Shown: positions 33,501 to 44,400 of the stretch, piece after piece
Layout of the letters: the number at the start of each line of letters is the position of its first letter
Position numbering within the stretch: position 1 is the first letter of the stretch
The notes under the pieces: generated by a model
What the model was told of the DNA's origin: nothing
What the model saw: the letters and a program-made list of their open reading frames with translations, nothing else
Database searches by the model: none
Translations under genes and position numbers: made by a program
Origin: Terfezia claveryi
Lineage: Eukaryota > Ascomycota > Pezizomycetes > Pezizales > Pezizaceae
Length of the DNA stretch: 64,000 bases
Direction: 5' to 3'
Assembly: GCA_015179025.1 (NCBI GenBank)
Contig: WHUX01000064.1
Location: forward strand, 62,001-126,000

Positions 33501-34750
33501 TGGATCTTTACTATGCTGTCCATGAGTTTCTTCATGACACCGTCTGGCTCGTGCTCCCGCTGACCATCGACATATGCTAGGAGACTGTCCAAGGGGGTTG
33601 TCCCCACAGCAACAGGTACATCGCTATGGAGCTTTTTGCTAGCAAGGTCCGCGAGAACGGTCTCTGGCCGTTTACAGTCATTCCAGTCAACTTCGTACAT
33701 TGCACCATGGCACAGGACTTCGGTGCTGCCCGTGAGTGCTAGCCATTCTTTAGCAAATTCGCTTTCAGGGTTGTTGAGTTGCATTAAACATGCTCCTAGT
33801 CGTTCAAGTTTATCTTCTGATTCCCCGCCATGGAAAGGGTCATCTTTTGTGACTGAGTGCCAGCCAATTACATAGTAACTAGCCCTAGCTTCCGACAAAT
33901 ACTGGGTCTCGCCATTCTTGGTGTACGAGAAATTATCAATGATGCTGAAGACATTGCTATTATGAGGCTGATAGTCCGCAAACAGCATATTCCCGCCGGT
34001 CAACAAACTCACCGGAACACGATCAGCCTCAGACTCTTCCCATATTTCCGAATCAAACTTCTCTCCAATAAAAACCTCCGCTTGGCGGTCAATGGTGATA
34101 TTTCCTGTCGGAGCAACGTACGGGGAGACCTCCGTCTGCAGATCCACGTCCAATCCAAGATCATTGATATCCCGTAGCCTATCACTCTCCACCACCCATG
34201 CCTGTACCTCCGGAATCTCCGAACCCTCAGGTTTCGCCGTTCCCGGATGTAGCCTCCTCACAACCAGCCACCGCGTGGGGACTTGGCGAAATAGTGGAGC
34301 GGACTGGTCTCGGTCTCCGCTTGCTCTGTCGTCTTCGGGGGGCGTAATCCCGTCATGTTGGCTATTATCCGGTGCGTCTGGTGTCGCTGCCATTCCAGAG
34401 CGATACACCCGAGGCACAGACCAGTGGAGATAGGCCCCTTGTCTATGCCGCAATTCCTCCCCAGTCCCGAGATCTGTAAGACGGGGATTGCGGGACGCTG
34501 GGCTTGCATTGTGGAGGTCGTGGAGATCGAGGATATCTGGTTGTAGGACGTGGTTCTTGAGTCGTAGAAAAGTGTAGTTTGGCTGGGTGATTGGGGCTAT
34601 CTTGGAGCCGTTGTTGGGACGTTGAGGAGCTTCCGGGTCAGAAGGAGTCTCCGTAGAGTCATCCGTGTCAGGATCGCCTTCACAGACTATTTTATTGAGG
34701 ATAAATGCGTCGAGTTTGATGGGGACGGCGATGGTAGTGGGATTTGACAT
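30524..34750 (-). CDS. Gene B: intronless 1408-aa protein related to uncharacterised bacterial giant proteins
   Basis: One uninterrupted frame of 1408 codons from ATG at 34750 to TAA at 30524. The N-terminus starts VPIKLDAFILN, then APITQPNYTFLRL and GAYLHWSVPRVYRSG, and at about residues 160-180 VPTRWLVVRRLHPG. These are phrases I recall from uncharacterised bacterial proteins. The middle has GGTRWYFGGSANEGQPVTPP, a charged likely coiled coil around 520-570 (VKEEVKEITARIKQLEQIAN) and WFPLIMEWEVQYYHVTVDHW followed by LSAPFSGLHDHLVTR. The C-terminal third has NASFVTRNIEEEMWRP, ALVNVGWSLEIATPEYTSQN and DPFTPIHLYSGILPIKELRLP. No signal peptide or membrane segment is seen, so it is probably cytosolic. 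It shares strand and style with gene A, which lies downstream. A 4.2-kb intron-free frame is unusual for this genome and fits transfer from bacteria. Function unknown. Confidence 0.9.
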   Translation of the reverse strand: MSNPTTIAVPIKLDAFILNKIVCEGDPDTDDSTETPSDPEAPQRPNNGSKIAPITQPNYTFLRLKNHVLQPDILDLHDLHNASPASRNPRLTDLGTGEELRHRQGAYLHWSVPRVYRSGMAATPDAPDNSQHDGITPPEDDRASGDRDQSAPLFRQVPTRWLVVRRLHPGTAKPEGSEIPEVQAWVVESDRLRDINDLGLDVDLQTEVSPYVAPTGNITIDRQAEVFIGEKFDSEIWEESEADRVPVSLLTGGNMLFADYQPHNSNVFSIIDNFSYTKNGETQYLSEARASYYVIGWHSVTKDDPFHGGESEDKLERLGACLMQLNNPESEFAKEWLALTGSTEVLCHGAMYEVDWNDCKRPETVLADLASKKLHSDVPVAVGTTPLDSLLAYVDGQREHEPDGVMKKLMDSIVKIQTLLIDKDDSVDAQRAAEDLLYNYNYQAAPGGTRWYFGGSANEGQPVTPPSEAMIRNLDRLNDLQFHLDVVLRTQQDTRWELFARWWKYVSFSKNQESDYKNQVKEEVKEITARIKQLEQIANGEGGLAGDINFVLENGRLRDDPRGKMEDELLFVKLVKKEVMQNYYEQLDPTVMVAGIESAWPDDYMELLKVRPPKEISSWGDDQTVHNGIDWTKLVKSEKDSKPPTAIVEKLPTSLQKTAQALLAEFFRLMPNSEGKVDDSKGDKTYFPQFHDQGGSDTKPTEQTAWRDRWGGRQPWFPLIMEWEVQYYHVTVDHWSLDERLSSSTDKVRKLRYGIKDKIVLKEEHIEDVRTLTGRVLILPQAGFSLKSKIDDILDNTPPPILAEYIDDKDRALLETELGRLKFLSAPFSGLHDHLVTRSQGAHLKPNIRRAGEKLTPLGDAKDGSAGFGDEQFRLIDTETDLTPYGSLVRPDSKHSLFKPATHGQFRITKLNIIDKFGQAIHATDPRWSVTLPPPIYPYISEYYAPQFLELEKGGKKYYRPNTIDYDENHEGSEYVQLPPHMNQLARVNASFVTRNIEEEMWRPQHEWENPIWGWLVINYAQYGIQAFLPDGRFYREIQLGGFGGTRTSEKYLPFGRPDKPTETRQLDSLLDKLGATADNLQSFVDMINGAIGKTAPAPEAYAQFLNSIVGKPLALVNVGWSLEIATPEYTSQNTNQGEALPERYILEHFDDINHEKLPQYSFKFKLGDEGRAYDGLLGYFDTLEKRKDDGNDLDLDNLYTFFKPNEKGPWTVKIKPDNYPEMPAYHTPALVRKPLGGGWDSNTTKEISDKRNQMLKSFGVVMDPFTPIHLYSGILPIKELRLPTWTWQDAMSRMTAFFRVGPLLQAKDVEAFNKDYILNSDYRLGDNEIPNVQKNHKGVIVPGIQEKDGWRWLQPYINPVTGEDGTTTKEQVYMPLMVQPVVGVGLENGPYKALEGYLQLQKAIVRK

Positions 34751-35703
34751 TTTAGAGGCGACTAACTAATGGTTGATTACACTGGCGATAGTTGGAGAGG
34801 TTCAGTCCGTTGTGAGATTGAGGTCAAGACAGCTATGGCACTAGATTTCCCCGTAAGTCCGTATTCAGAGAGTGCACAGTGGTCACTTACCTCCGTGTTC
34901 GGTCACTGAGCGGTGCTTGTCCGTGTTCACTGGCAATAGGGATGGAACATAGCAAACACTCTATTCTGCCTGAGTAAACTTCGTAGTAACAACCTATCTC
35001 TCATAGAATAGAAGCAATTGTGACGCTCTTCTCGGAGAACCGGCGAGGGCGGAGAGGAGCTGGAAATCGCAATATCCAGAAGTGAGAATTCAGGAATGGA
35101 AAGCTGGGGGAGATGGGAGGGGGATTCTCATCGTCCACAATGAGATTCAACTACTTCCTCTACAGATCTGGGGCAGCATGCGGAGAAGCTGCCGGCCAAC
35201 CAGAGTGCAAGAAAATAGCATGACCGGTGCAGGATGATCGAAATCATCTCGTGGGCACTTAGAAGTTACACGGCGGTAGGAAAGCACCTGCTGCGTGTAG
35301 TCAGATGCTGGGAAGAGAGTTGAAGACGTTACTCATAGAAAGGACTTGTGGAGTTGCAGATTCGCAACATGTAGTCGTTGAATTGGGACTGATATGCCGG
35401 CATACGCATGCATGCAGATGTCGGATAGACAATGCAGTCTGAACTTCAATCAACATCAGGGGTTATGTGGAACAGGGTTTAACGGACCGGCTGCAAGGAT
35501 CAACTTGTGGGGCCGCATGTCTCACAAACCCCCTCCACTACAGTAGTATGACAGGGATGTCGATAAGATAACAGCTTCCATGCTCATCATCACAACAGTA
35601 TATGAGTAAGTACGGCCGATCTCTTACAGCTAAGAGTACCAGCTTATTGGAGGATATCCGGATATGGCATCGATATTACTCTCCTGTGCGTACTGTACTG
35701 ATA

Positions 35704-35732
35704 TTTGGAGGAGGGTTGTGCTAACCAGACTA
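35704..35732 (-). repeat. Micro-insertion (29 nt), imperfect 9-bp direct repeats
   Basis: It ends GTGCTAACCAGACTA and is flanked by GTACTGATA (35695-35703) and GCACTCATA (35733-35741), matching at 7 of 9 bases. Weaker than the other sites. Confidence 0.4.
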
Positions 35733-36266
35733 GCACTCATACCTACCCAGAATAGCTCTAGCTTAGACAAAGCTGTATACCGCAATTCACAATTTCATAG
35801 ACAGAGGGCCGGTGAATGGAATTGCAGAGGTTCACTTATTGTTCACGTACATCAAACAATCGAAAATAACAGAACAATAGCATCCATGCGAGAGCGGTTG
35901 TGGCACCTACTTAAGGTACTCATGCTCACTTTCACTCCTGTGATAACTTAAGTACATTTAACTAAGTATGTTGTCAAAAATACTAGAAACACCCCCAGTT
36001 TAATTTAATTTCCATAGAAACGAACCACTTACAAAATCACACAGCAAGGCACAACATAGCTGTTCAATTCAAAGAATTTAAATTTTGAGAATATAAAATA
36101 GAGACCAGGCATCTGGCAGGTGTCTGTCATCTGATATGCATGATATGCATAGGTACTTAAGCAGCTAACTTACATTAAAAGACGTCAAAATTAGTCTCAT
36201 GCCAAGACTCTACATCAAAATAAGAATAACTTGTCAGGAGGTTTTGTGGCTTGGGGTACTTTAGCT

Positions 36267-36404
36267 TTCTGGGGAGGGGCTAGTGCAAGCCAGACTATTC
36301 TTAGCTGGCCTACGAGTCTACGAGAGGTAGTGCAACCAGACTAGCCTACGAGAGGCTTGTGCCAACCAGACTACTGGCAACCTAGTCTGGTTGCACTACC
36401 CCTA
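36267..36404. repeat. Cluster of four micro-insertions with 9-bp direct repeats
   Basis: GCCTACGAG at 36308-36316 and 36344-36352 brackets a 27-nt insert ending GTGCAACCAGACTA. CTGGCAACC at 36374-36382 and 36405-36413 brackets a 22-nt insert starting TAGTCTGGTTGCACTACC in the opposite orientation. Between them lies a 21-nt unit ending GTGCCAACCAGACTA. A fourth unit (36267-36297) has 7 of 9 matching flanks, ACTTTAGCT and TTCTTAGCT. Confidence 0.75.
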
Positions 36405-37045
36405 CTGGCAACCAACAAAGAGAAAAAAATTATAATAATTAATAATTAAATGCCCTTTCGGTTTTTTATATGACTAAAGAGAAATATAAACTAGATTTGT
36501 TAAGTAAAATTCGGAGATGCTCGTTATATAAATTCAAGATTCATGTCGGTTTTTTTTAGAAACACTTCATCAATTATGAATGGCTGTTGAGTTTTTTGAA
36601 ACGACTGTGAATGCACAGCCAGTTTCCTGTGCAGGAAATAAACGAACTAAAAGCACTCCAAAGTGGTACACCAGATGGTCTTTAGTAATTATGGACACGC
36701 ATTGGAGAGCTTCACACACTCTGCACTTTTTAAGCCATTTCGAAAGGAGCTCACCGGTTACTACATTGAATTAAAGCAAAACTGTATACCTATGTCCAGT
36801 ATACGAATCTCAAGGATCAGTACGAGCTTGGTCTGGTCGAACTATCACTTCAAAGTGGGAGGAACGCTCGAGTACCAAGCACTGGAAATGCGATTTTATT
36901 TTTTCTTGCACATAGTCTCGTAGAACCTAGTTCCAAAGAATTTCTAGCCAGGGCCCAAGAATCCAGGATACATATTTTCCCCCCAATTGTGCAAATCGAC
37001 GATTCATGAAGCCGATGCCCACAGTCACTAATGGACTGATATTCC

Positions 37046-38176
37046 TTACTTCAAGTCTCTACTGTCTGGGTATTCCAACCATCCATCTCCATCCGTGTAC
37101 TGCTGGCGGACGACGATGTAAGAACCATTCAGGGACAAAATCGCATAGATGGGGTTAGCACTCCACTCGTTCTCGCTGTCGGAAATCTGGTCAGTCCAGG
37201 CGTTGCTGCCTGTACGTTCTACTCGAATCAGAGACTTTGAGCTATTGACAAAGTACAGGTACACGGTGTCTCCTTTCACTACGGTGCACAGTGGGGTGTT
37301 TTTGGATGCTTGCGTCGTGTTGTCAATCCCCCCATCTGTTCCAGGTGTTAGTCTGCTTGATTGGTGTAGGTCATTGCTAGGTATAGGCTACATACTACTC
37401 TGGGAACCGTCACCCTTATTTTCCCAGTACTTGAGGTTCGTGTTGTTACTGTTCTGATACACCACTCCGCGGGATAAATCGTTAGGCTTGTACCATGCGG
37501 CCAGGGACGAGTCTTTGTCTGGTGTCGGTGAATCTACAGTCACACTCGAACCAAAGTTGAGGCCATACTGCTTTAGTTCGGGTATCTCCGCGTTACTATT
37601 ATCGCTTGTGGCGGGGCCATAGGTTACCCAAGGGGACACTGATAAAGTGTACATATGCAAGGAAGTAGAGTATATGTATACCTGAGGTAGTAGAGCCATC
37701 CCAATTCCTTGCCATCTCCACATCCGGCTAATCCGCCGTGATTCGTGGTAATCTTCTGCTGAAGGGGCTTGACCCCAGGGCTCATTTCAATAATCCTGCT
37801 GTTGCTGTTGGCGATCCCATAACATTTGATCTGGTAGGTAGATGGTATCAGCAAGCCGACCATGCGACCGAGAGGCGGTTGAATATATCTCATGTAGACT
37901 CACCAGGTTTTGGAAGATCAGGGCTACGAAGGCGCTTGGGTGCCTTACAAGGCCACCAGGAGCCGGCGCACCTGCGTTATTCCCAAGGGTTGGAGCCCTT
38001 GAGTTCTCATTACCAGGGTTCGCGCCTCTGGACGCACCATCTCCACCTTTACCAAATCTCTCGTTGAGGTCTTTTTCCTGATCAGTAAGATACCCAACTT
38101 GTTTGTCCTCAGTGGTGTAGAAGATCAGTGTCTCGCTCGGTTTAGCGGGATTGCGGATGCACGCGAGGGCGGCCAT
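37046..38176 (-). CDS. Beta-propeller lectin-like protein (fucose-lectin style), about four exons
   Basis: Exon 1 (38176-37904, 91 codons) starts MAALACIRNPAKPSETLIFY and ends IFQNL before GTGAGT. After a 73-nt intron, exon 2 (37830-37682) reads IKCYGIANSNSRIIE and GCGDGKELGWLYYL. Exon 3 reads SPWVTYGPATSDNSNAEIPE and SSLAAWYKPNDLSRGVVYQN, and ends before GTATGT near 37391. The last exon reads NTPLCTVVKGDTVYLYFVNS and WLEYPDSRDLK, stopping at 37046. Repeats of the type L-x-x-Y-Y-L / V-Y-Q-N-S / Y-L-Y-F-V-N-S match blades of fungal fucose-specific six-bladed propeller lectins. Residues 40-80 are a Gly/Asn-rich insert. No signal peptide is visible. The join of exons 2 and 3 is one base out with the best splice sites (37639-37681), so either a splice site was missed or there is an indel. 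Sugar specificity cannot be read from this. Confidence 0.62.
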
Positions 38177-38575
38177 TTTGTAGCAGGCAGGAGGTATTGA
38201 AGAGGGCTTAGAATTGATATGTGGAAGCAGAGTGGTTGCGATTTGAAAGCGCTGCCAGTGATGGTTTCAAAAGAATGAGTCCTGTCCCGTCCAATGTGCG
38301 GTTATATATTTAATGATGGGTCAATAGCGGTCTGAACTTGAGAGACAGCTCATATCCTCAGCACACGCTTTGAAATCAAGTTCAAAAATTGTACGTAATA
38401 ATGAGGTCGCCGTTCGAGTGGGCCCGGGCCAGTGAACTTCTTTGGTCATGCTAGACGCCGGCAACTTTCAACTACGAGTCTTGAGCTGGATCTCACGTCA
38501 AACCAACAGGAGATTGGATCTCGCCACGTGGGATCGTCGTTGCAGAACAAGTACGAGATACCTATAGCATTCCGG

Positions 38576-38604
38576 TCTCTATGAGAGGTGTTGCAACCAG
38601 ACTA
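38576..38604 (-). repeat. Micro-insertion (29 nt) with 9-bp direct repeats
   Basis: It ends TGTTGCAACCAGACTA and lies exactly between GCATTCCGG (38567-38575) and GCATTTCGG (38605-38613), 8 of 9 matching. Confidence 0.65.
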
Positions 38605-39682
38605 GCATTTCGGTGAGACGGTATCCCACGGGCCATCATTGTCTATACGAGATCCTCCATGGCACTCCCTAGTGGTCATGCATGGTGCAATACTTTATCA
38701 ATATGGTTATACTGATATTCGATTCATCCCTGTACAATACGCAGTCCATTTAGGAATACCTGAACATGGGACCTCAAAGATTCCCCGCATTCAGCTGCTT
38801 CCGGGTTTCCCGGGGTGAGAACAGCGGTCTTCCCCAAGCTGCAGAGCCTTGGGCACTCGGACGAGTTGTACTAGCTCTTTTGCATGAAAGCCCTGCCCTA
38901 AACTTGAACATCTCGACTTATCGACATCCTAGTTATGTGGGTCGAGAGGTGTGGACCGTCCGAAATCCTCACCAAGCCAAATCTTTATGCGAGGTTGTTC
39001 TTAATGAAAGTACTTACAGCAATTGATGGGTTGATAGGATAGTCTAGCCCGAGCTGGTTGTAGTCAATCAAATTACAGTTGAGGTCAAGGCGCGCACTGA
39101 TACAGTTGTGTGTAATTTTAGCGTATCCCATCGACCAGTCCATCCCATCGGTCAATTGCTGTACTTCACAAAAGTACCGTACTTATGTACAGATATAGCT
39201 TGTGAGAAAAGCATCTAGGTAGTAGCAATATCGGACTAAATATACCAATACGGCAACCGGTCATATTGCATATACCTCAAGTCCTTGATCGCTATAGTGG
39301 TGGACCTATCAAACTGAATCTTCAAACGGTATGCAAGTATGCAATGAAGGTGCTCTGCTGGAAATTCACGCAAGTTTGGCAGGTGAGACGCGTCCGACTC
39401 TACGTACTGTATCAGCAGACCATACGGCGAACAGACGAATGTGCTTACAGTTTACAGTGCAATTATGCACAGTTTTGAGAATGGGATTCGTAATGGTTGT
39501 GGCCTGGCCCCATATTGGCGCCAAGTTAAAAAGGCAGCAGGGATCCACCCGGAACCAGGATTAGCTTCTCCGCATGTAGGTAGGTTAGCCAACCAGACTA
39601 CAACCAGACTACCAGACTACATTGTATGTAGTTAGGTAGAGCTGGGGTATGTACCGGTACTTGTCTGGTTGATGTAGGACTC

Positions 39683-39720
39683 TAGTCTGATTGCGGGGTA
39701 CCGGTAGTGCAGCCAGACTA
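39683..39720. repeat. Micro-element with inverted ends on both sides (38 nt) and 9-bp direct repeats
   Basis: It begins TAGTCTGATTGC and ends GTGCAGCCAGACTA, which are inverted repeats of each other around a short GGGGTACCGGTA core. It is flanked by GTAGGACTC (39674-39682) and GTAGGACTA (39721-39729), 8 of 9 matching. It is the most complete member of the family in the window. Confidence 0.7.
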
Positions 39721-41441
39721 GTAGGACTAACTTTCATGAGCTAACGAAAAGATTCATACATGATCGGCTAGTCTGTTTCAGCGCGGCATGGGCCCTGCAC
39801 CATTTTGATCCGCGAGGCTCAACTGTCAGCCCTATTGCTCTTTGGCTCATTGCCGGGGAAGTTGGCCGGTAGAGTACTCCGCGGTGAGTGTTGCTCCGTC
39901 CGATCTTGTCAGAATGGAGAGACTTAAAGCTCCATGCAACGGATTTAACGGAACTAACTGAGCAAGGGTTTTGGAGCTGAATAAAAACAATTCTCTATGT
40001 CGATAGTCTCGGCAATTTGCGATTTCACCTAACGTAATGGATGGGGTTGTGAGGCACTTTGAACCTACGAACTGCGCCAACGTAGGTAAAAGTACTGGTG
40101 CTTTTCAACCACTACAGATGAGCATTACTTTCCATTATCGCCTTGTCGCCTTATCGTGCGCGCCTATCCGCCTCGCAACCCCATCCATTACGTTATATCA
40201 CTGGACGGTGCGGTGCATAGGGAGGGGCAGCAATGTTGTCGTCAGCAGCTTCCAAGTTCACGTTTTGAGACTGAGCGCTGCGTGCCTTGTACGTCCCGCA
40301 TGGTCTCAGCCTTGAGGACTACGAATATATCTCTGGTATTTGACCTTCCCGGGGCTCCTCTCCCACATTGAAACCATACCTATTGATATGCCAGCTTGTC
40401 CTGAGATTTCCGCTTGAATTGCCTTGCAGCTGGCATGCATGCCTCACAGTGATATATTGTTATATACAAGCATGCATCAATTTTTAATTGCGGAGTTAGC
40501 TGGTGAACCAGGAGTGTCTAATATTTCAGTTGCAAATTAAGAATCTGTCTCACGCTCAAGGTGCAGAATGGGCATTCACTCTGACAACGATGAGCCATTA
40601 TGTCGTTCGATCAATGAACAATGATAGTCCACGCCGGGTGACATACGCATGTACATTGCTAAGAAAAGCAAGCACATTCGGGCGCACGGTCTTGGTGTCA
40701 ACTCCTGTATGAGAATTCAGAAATTGGGAATTTCTGTACGCAGCCTGAGAAAACAGTAGGACACACCAATTGCGAGCAGGATCCGAGTTCTGCAGTTATA
40801 CGTGGGTTTGGGTTCAGTGTTGACGTCTGTATCAGTCTTTCGAGGGGACAAACCGACTATTCGAGACTATTGACTTCCCAAACCGAGCACGCATATCCCA
40901 CCTCTCGTCCAGATTTTTAGTGTTGACTGAAATTCCTGCCACAAATTTTCTTCTCATTCGCATACTCCAGTTATTCACGAATTCTGGACTTTTGACCTCC
41001 GTCAGTTGCGCGACACTCTTGCGATTGAGTAAACGGACCTGAAGACTTTGCAGAAATCAACTCAACTCACCATACGTACGAGTCCTCCAACGCTATAGCT
41101 TTGTTGAAGAGGAGGAATTTCGGAGGAGTTTATCTGGCAATATTCTGTGCACTACAACTAGGTAAACTTGAAGATATTGATTACTCGTTGGAATTCAAGT
41201 TAGTCACTACCTCCCAAACACAGCCAGTGTCTTTATCGTAAGATATTCTAACTTTCTGGTCCAATTAGGTTTTGAGATAATTTCCGAGAGATCAAGTGGA
41301 AGGAAAATAATAAATGCCATATCAATACTGGCACTAATCTGGTCTCTTCATTGACACTATAATCGAAAACCACCAAAGTCCAACAGGCATCACCAAATTC
41401 CTCCTGGGCTCCTTGTTGCCTAAGTAAGGCGCACCGGAGGC

Positions 41442-44400
41442 ATGTCGGAATATACACTCGACCATTATCATTTCAATGTTAGACAAGGCGATGGGGGAAT
41501 TCACATCCTCGCGCGGAAGCCAGCGCCCTCGGACACGGACAAACGGGCCACAATTTTGCGTGCCACTTTGATTGATGCCGGTACCGGTGGAGAAAGCAGC
41601 ATGATTTTCTATCTAGAAGATTTCCTCAAGGGAGGCTATAAGGACCTTTACAAAGAGTACGGAGATGCTCCCCATTACTACCTCAAATTTGACTCAATCG
41701 TCATTACGCACTGGGATGAAGACCACTTTGTTGGGGTCTGGACACTACTACAGCTGGACTATCAGGCTTGTTGGAACGAGAAGAAAGCTGCATTGACGAA
41801 AAAGAAGTACAACAAAAGTGATCCAGATTGTACAATAACCCCTGAGGAGAAAGACTTTGCGAAACTATATCTTGGTACAGGGGCCTATCCTGACACCCCA
41901 GGGGACGTCGCTGCGCAAGACAAACTTAACGAACAACTCTGGGACGAGGTTGTGCAAACTGCGAGGGCACTTCTAACATTTATCATTGAATACAAGTGCC
42001 GTTACCTTCACCACAATGGCAGGCGCACTGCATTGTATGCTCCCAATTTTGCCTCAGAACCGGAAAATCAACAAGCATTTGATGGACTCTACCTTGATAT
42101 TTCGGCAACAAAAAAGCTCGAAGCCACGAAGACTCGGATTTCGGGACCAAAGAGACACAAACGCGAAAAAGGTTTCTCACGCACCTTTGTGTTTAAGGAG
42201 AACACAGAGAACACCTCGACCAAAACTCTCGACATTCGATGGGGTGAGATCCGCTGGAAAACCAAAAAGAAGAATGCTAAAACTGAAACGGATGGTCTCC
42301 AGCTTTATTACTGGCAAGACAATGTGTGCGATCTGTTTTATGAGCCAAAGGAAACTATTGGGCGGGACATCTTGACAAACGAGCCATTTGATGACGTTGG
42401 CTCCTTTGCCGATGTAAAGGAGCGATGGACGTTGACCAAAAAACATAAAGATAAACACCCTAGCAACGTATACCCAGTGGGTATTTATTGTATCGGGATT
42501 GACCGATCAGTAATAGGCGAGCATGAAGGCAGCGTACAGAAAACACCTCCTCCGGGGTTTACTAGCCTAGCTGCGGGAGCTCCATCACCTTCACCGGATG
42601 TTACAGTTTTCGTGGTTGATGATCCCAGCGGCGGTGGGTTTGAGCCCAAGAACAAACAGAGCATTGTTACCATAGCATTGTGGAAAAACACGGAAGAGGT
42701 GAGCCACTACTCCGCAGGAGATGCCGACTGGGTCAAAGAACTCTTTATTCTCAAGTGGCTCCTGAACATACCCAAATCACCATCTCCACCACCGCTGGAA
42801 TTTCGTGTTGCAAACATGAAGCTCAGTCACCATGGATCTGCGAGCTCTACTCCAACCCGGCTTGTGACTGACTTCAAACCTATCAATGTCATTGTGAGCG
42901 CAGGACAGAATACTGGTCATCAGCATCCCCGTACGTTCCCCTCCTACTGATTTACCTCTTGACTCGAAGTATTCATTGTTATAATAAGAGGGCTAATTTC
43001 TTGAGAGCCAAGCGTTTCAATAGGCCCCGAGATAATATTTTACTTTTACATATGGTTACAATCACAAAACCGAAAGGGGGATGGGCAGAACCCAATGTAT
43101 GCAACGCAGTTTCCATTCTATGCAATTCCAAAGTATGGAGAGGCACAATTCGTCGACCCACCAACGAAACCTAAGGGTTATAGGGACTATCGTCATATTT
43201 GGGAATATGTTAACGAACTTTCGGAGAAGGTAAGTGATTATCTCCCAAGCTAGACATCTGTTGTAGCTATACCATTTGAAAAAAGTTCCAATCTCCATAT
43301 ATTTATCACTTGGACTAATTATTCGGTACCATGATTACTGCAATACTGAGAGCAGAAACCGCCTAAATCACATCCGGTCTTTCCAGCATTGCAAGAACCT
43401 GATGCAGGAAACCCCGACGGGAAATTCCTCAAACAGCTGCTCGCAGTATATCAGGAGATGAATGTCTCAGGGCGAACGCCACCAGTTAATAACATCGAGG
43501 TTCAATTCAAGGCATGGGCGAAGAAATACTTGGGATTGGATTCAGTGAAAACCCTGAACGCTAACCAGAAATACGATATGGCGACCTGGATATCATATCA
43601 AGTGGAACAAATGTGGACACTTCTCTCCCCAATGTATGTTACTAATGAGGCACAGACAAGGCAGGAAATGCCCATCTACATTGCAATTCGATCGACAACT
43701 CCATCCAGCCCGGGCCTGACTAAGCATGAAGTGCGCTGGCGAAACGACTGGAGCCTATCTGAGGCAGCATTTACAGTGAGGGACATTACAACTGGACCAG
43801 TAACAGATAAAACAACCCCGATCGACCTGGTGCCCTGGGTTGTCGGGTTGAAGAATACCCTCATCGCATTAAAGCCCGACGACGCCGGCACTGGATTGCG
43901 CGCGATGCCAGTCCGTTCGCTTCGAGATTCGCTTGGCAATAGTGATGGCGAGCACGTGATCACCGCAGCTGATGCCGACACGCCTCTGGCCATCATCCTG
44001 GACCTGCTCCATGCGAAAAAGATCACTCTTGAGAAAACACCCGAACCCAACGACTCTACGAAGCTGGTAGGGACGGATGAATGGGTTGAATGGTTCCACA
44101 CTGCGCTGTCGGCGACGGATATCTCTGCTCGGACAGCCCAAAATAGTGATATCAATGGTTTCGAATTGGTGCTCGATGCTGCTAAACTCTTCCCCAATGC
44201 AAATACACCACAGCTCACATTCACTACTGCGAATTTCACAAAGGCCTGTGTTGTAAGCAACCTGCCTATTGATTTACCTCTTGGCGTACTTGAAAGTTAT
44301 AGTTTGATCGGCTTTGGGCTTGATGCAGGGACCCCTGTCACATCGGATCTTAGCACTGTCCTTAAATACGTTGGTGTTAATCTAGAAAACAACCCAATTG

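Larger units (their letters stand above)
34751..37045. other. Intergenic upstream of gene B, with a micro-insertion cluster
   Basis: It contains the promoter region of gene B and five copies of the TAGTCTGGTTG micro-motif (35704-35732 and 36267-36404). An open frame at 36580-36923 has no clear similarity. Confidence 0.45.
38177..41441. other. Divergent intergenic region between lectin-like gene and MBL-DUF6603 gene
   Basis: It holds the promoters of both divergent genes and several micro-insertions (38576-38604, 39683-39720 and a tandem CAACCAGACTACAACCAGAC run near 39588-39612). No gene supported; the open frames are short and overlapping. Confidence 0.45.
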
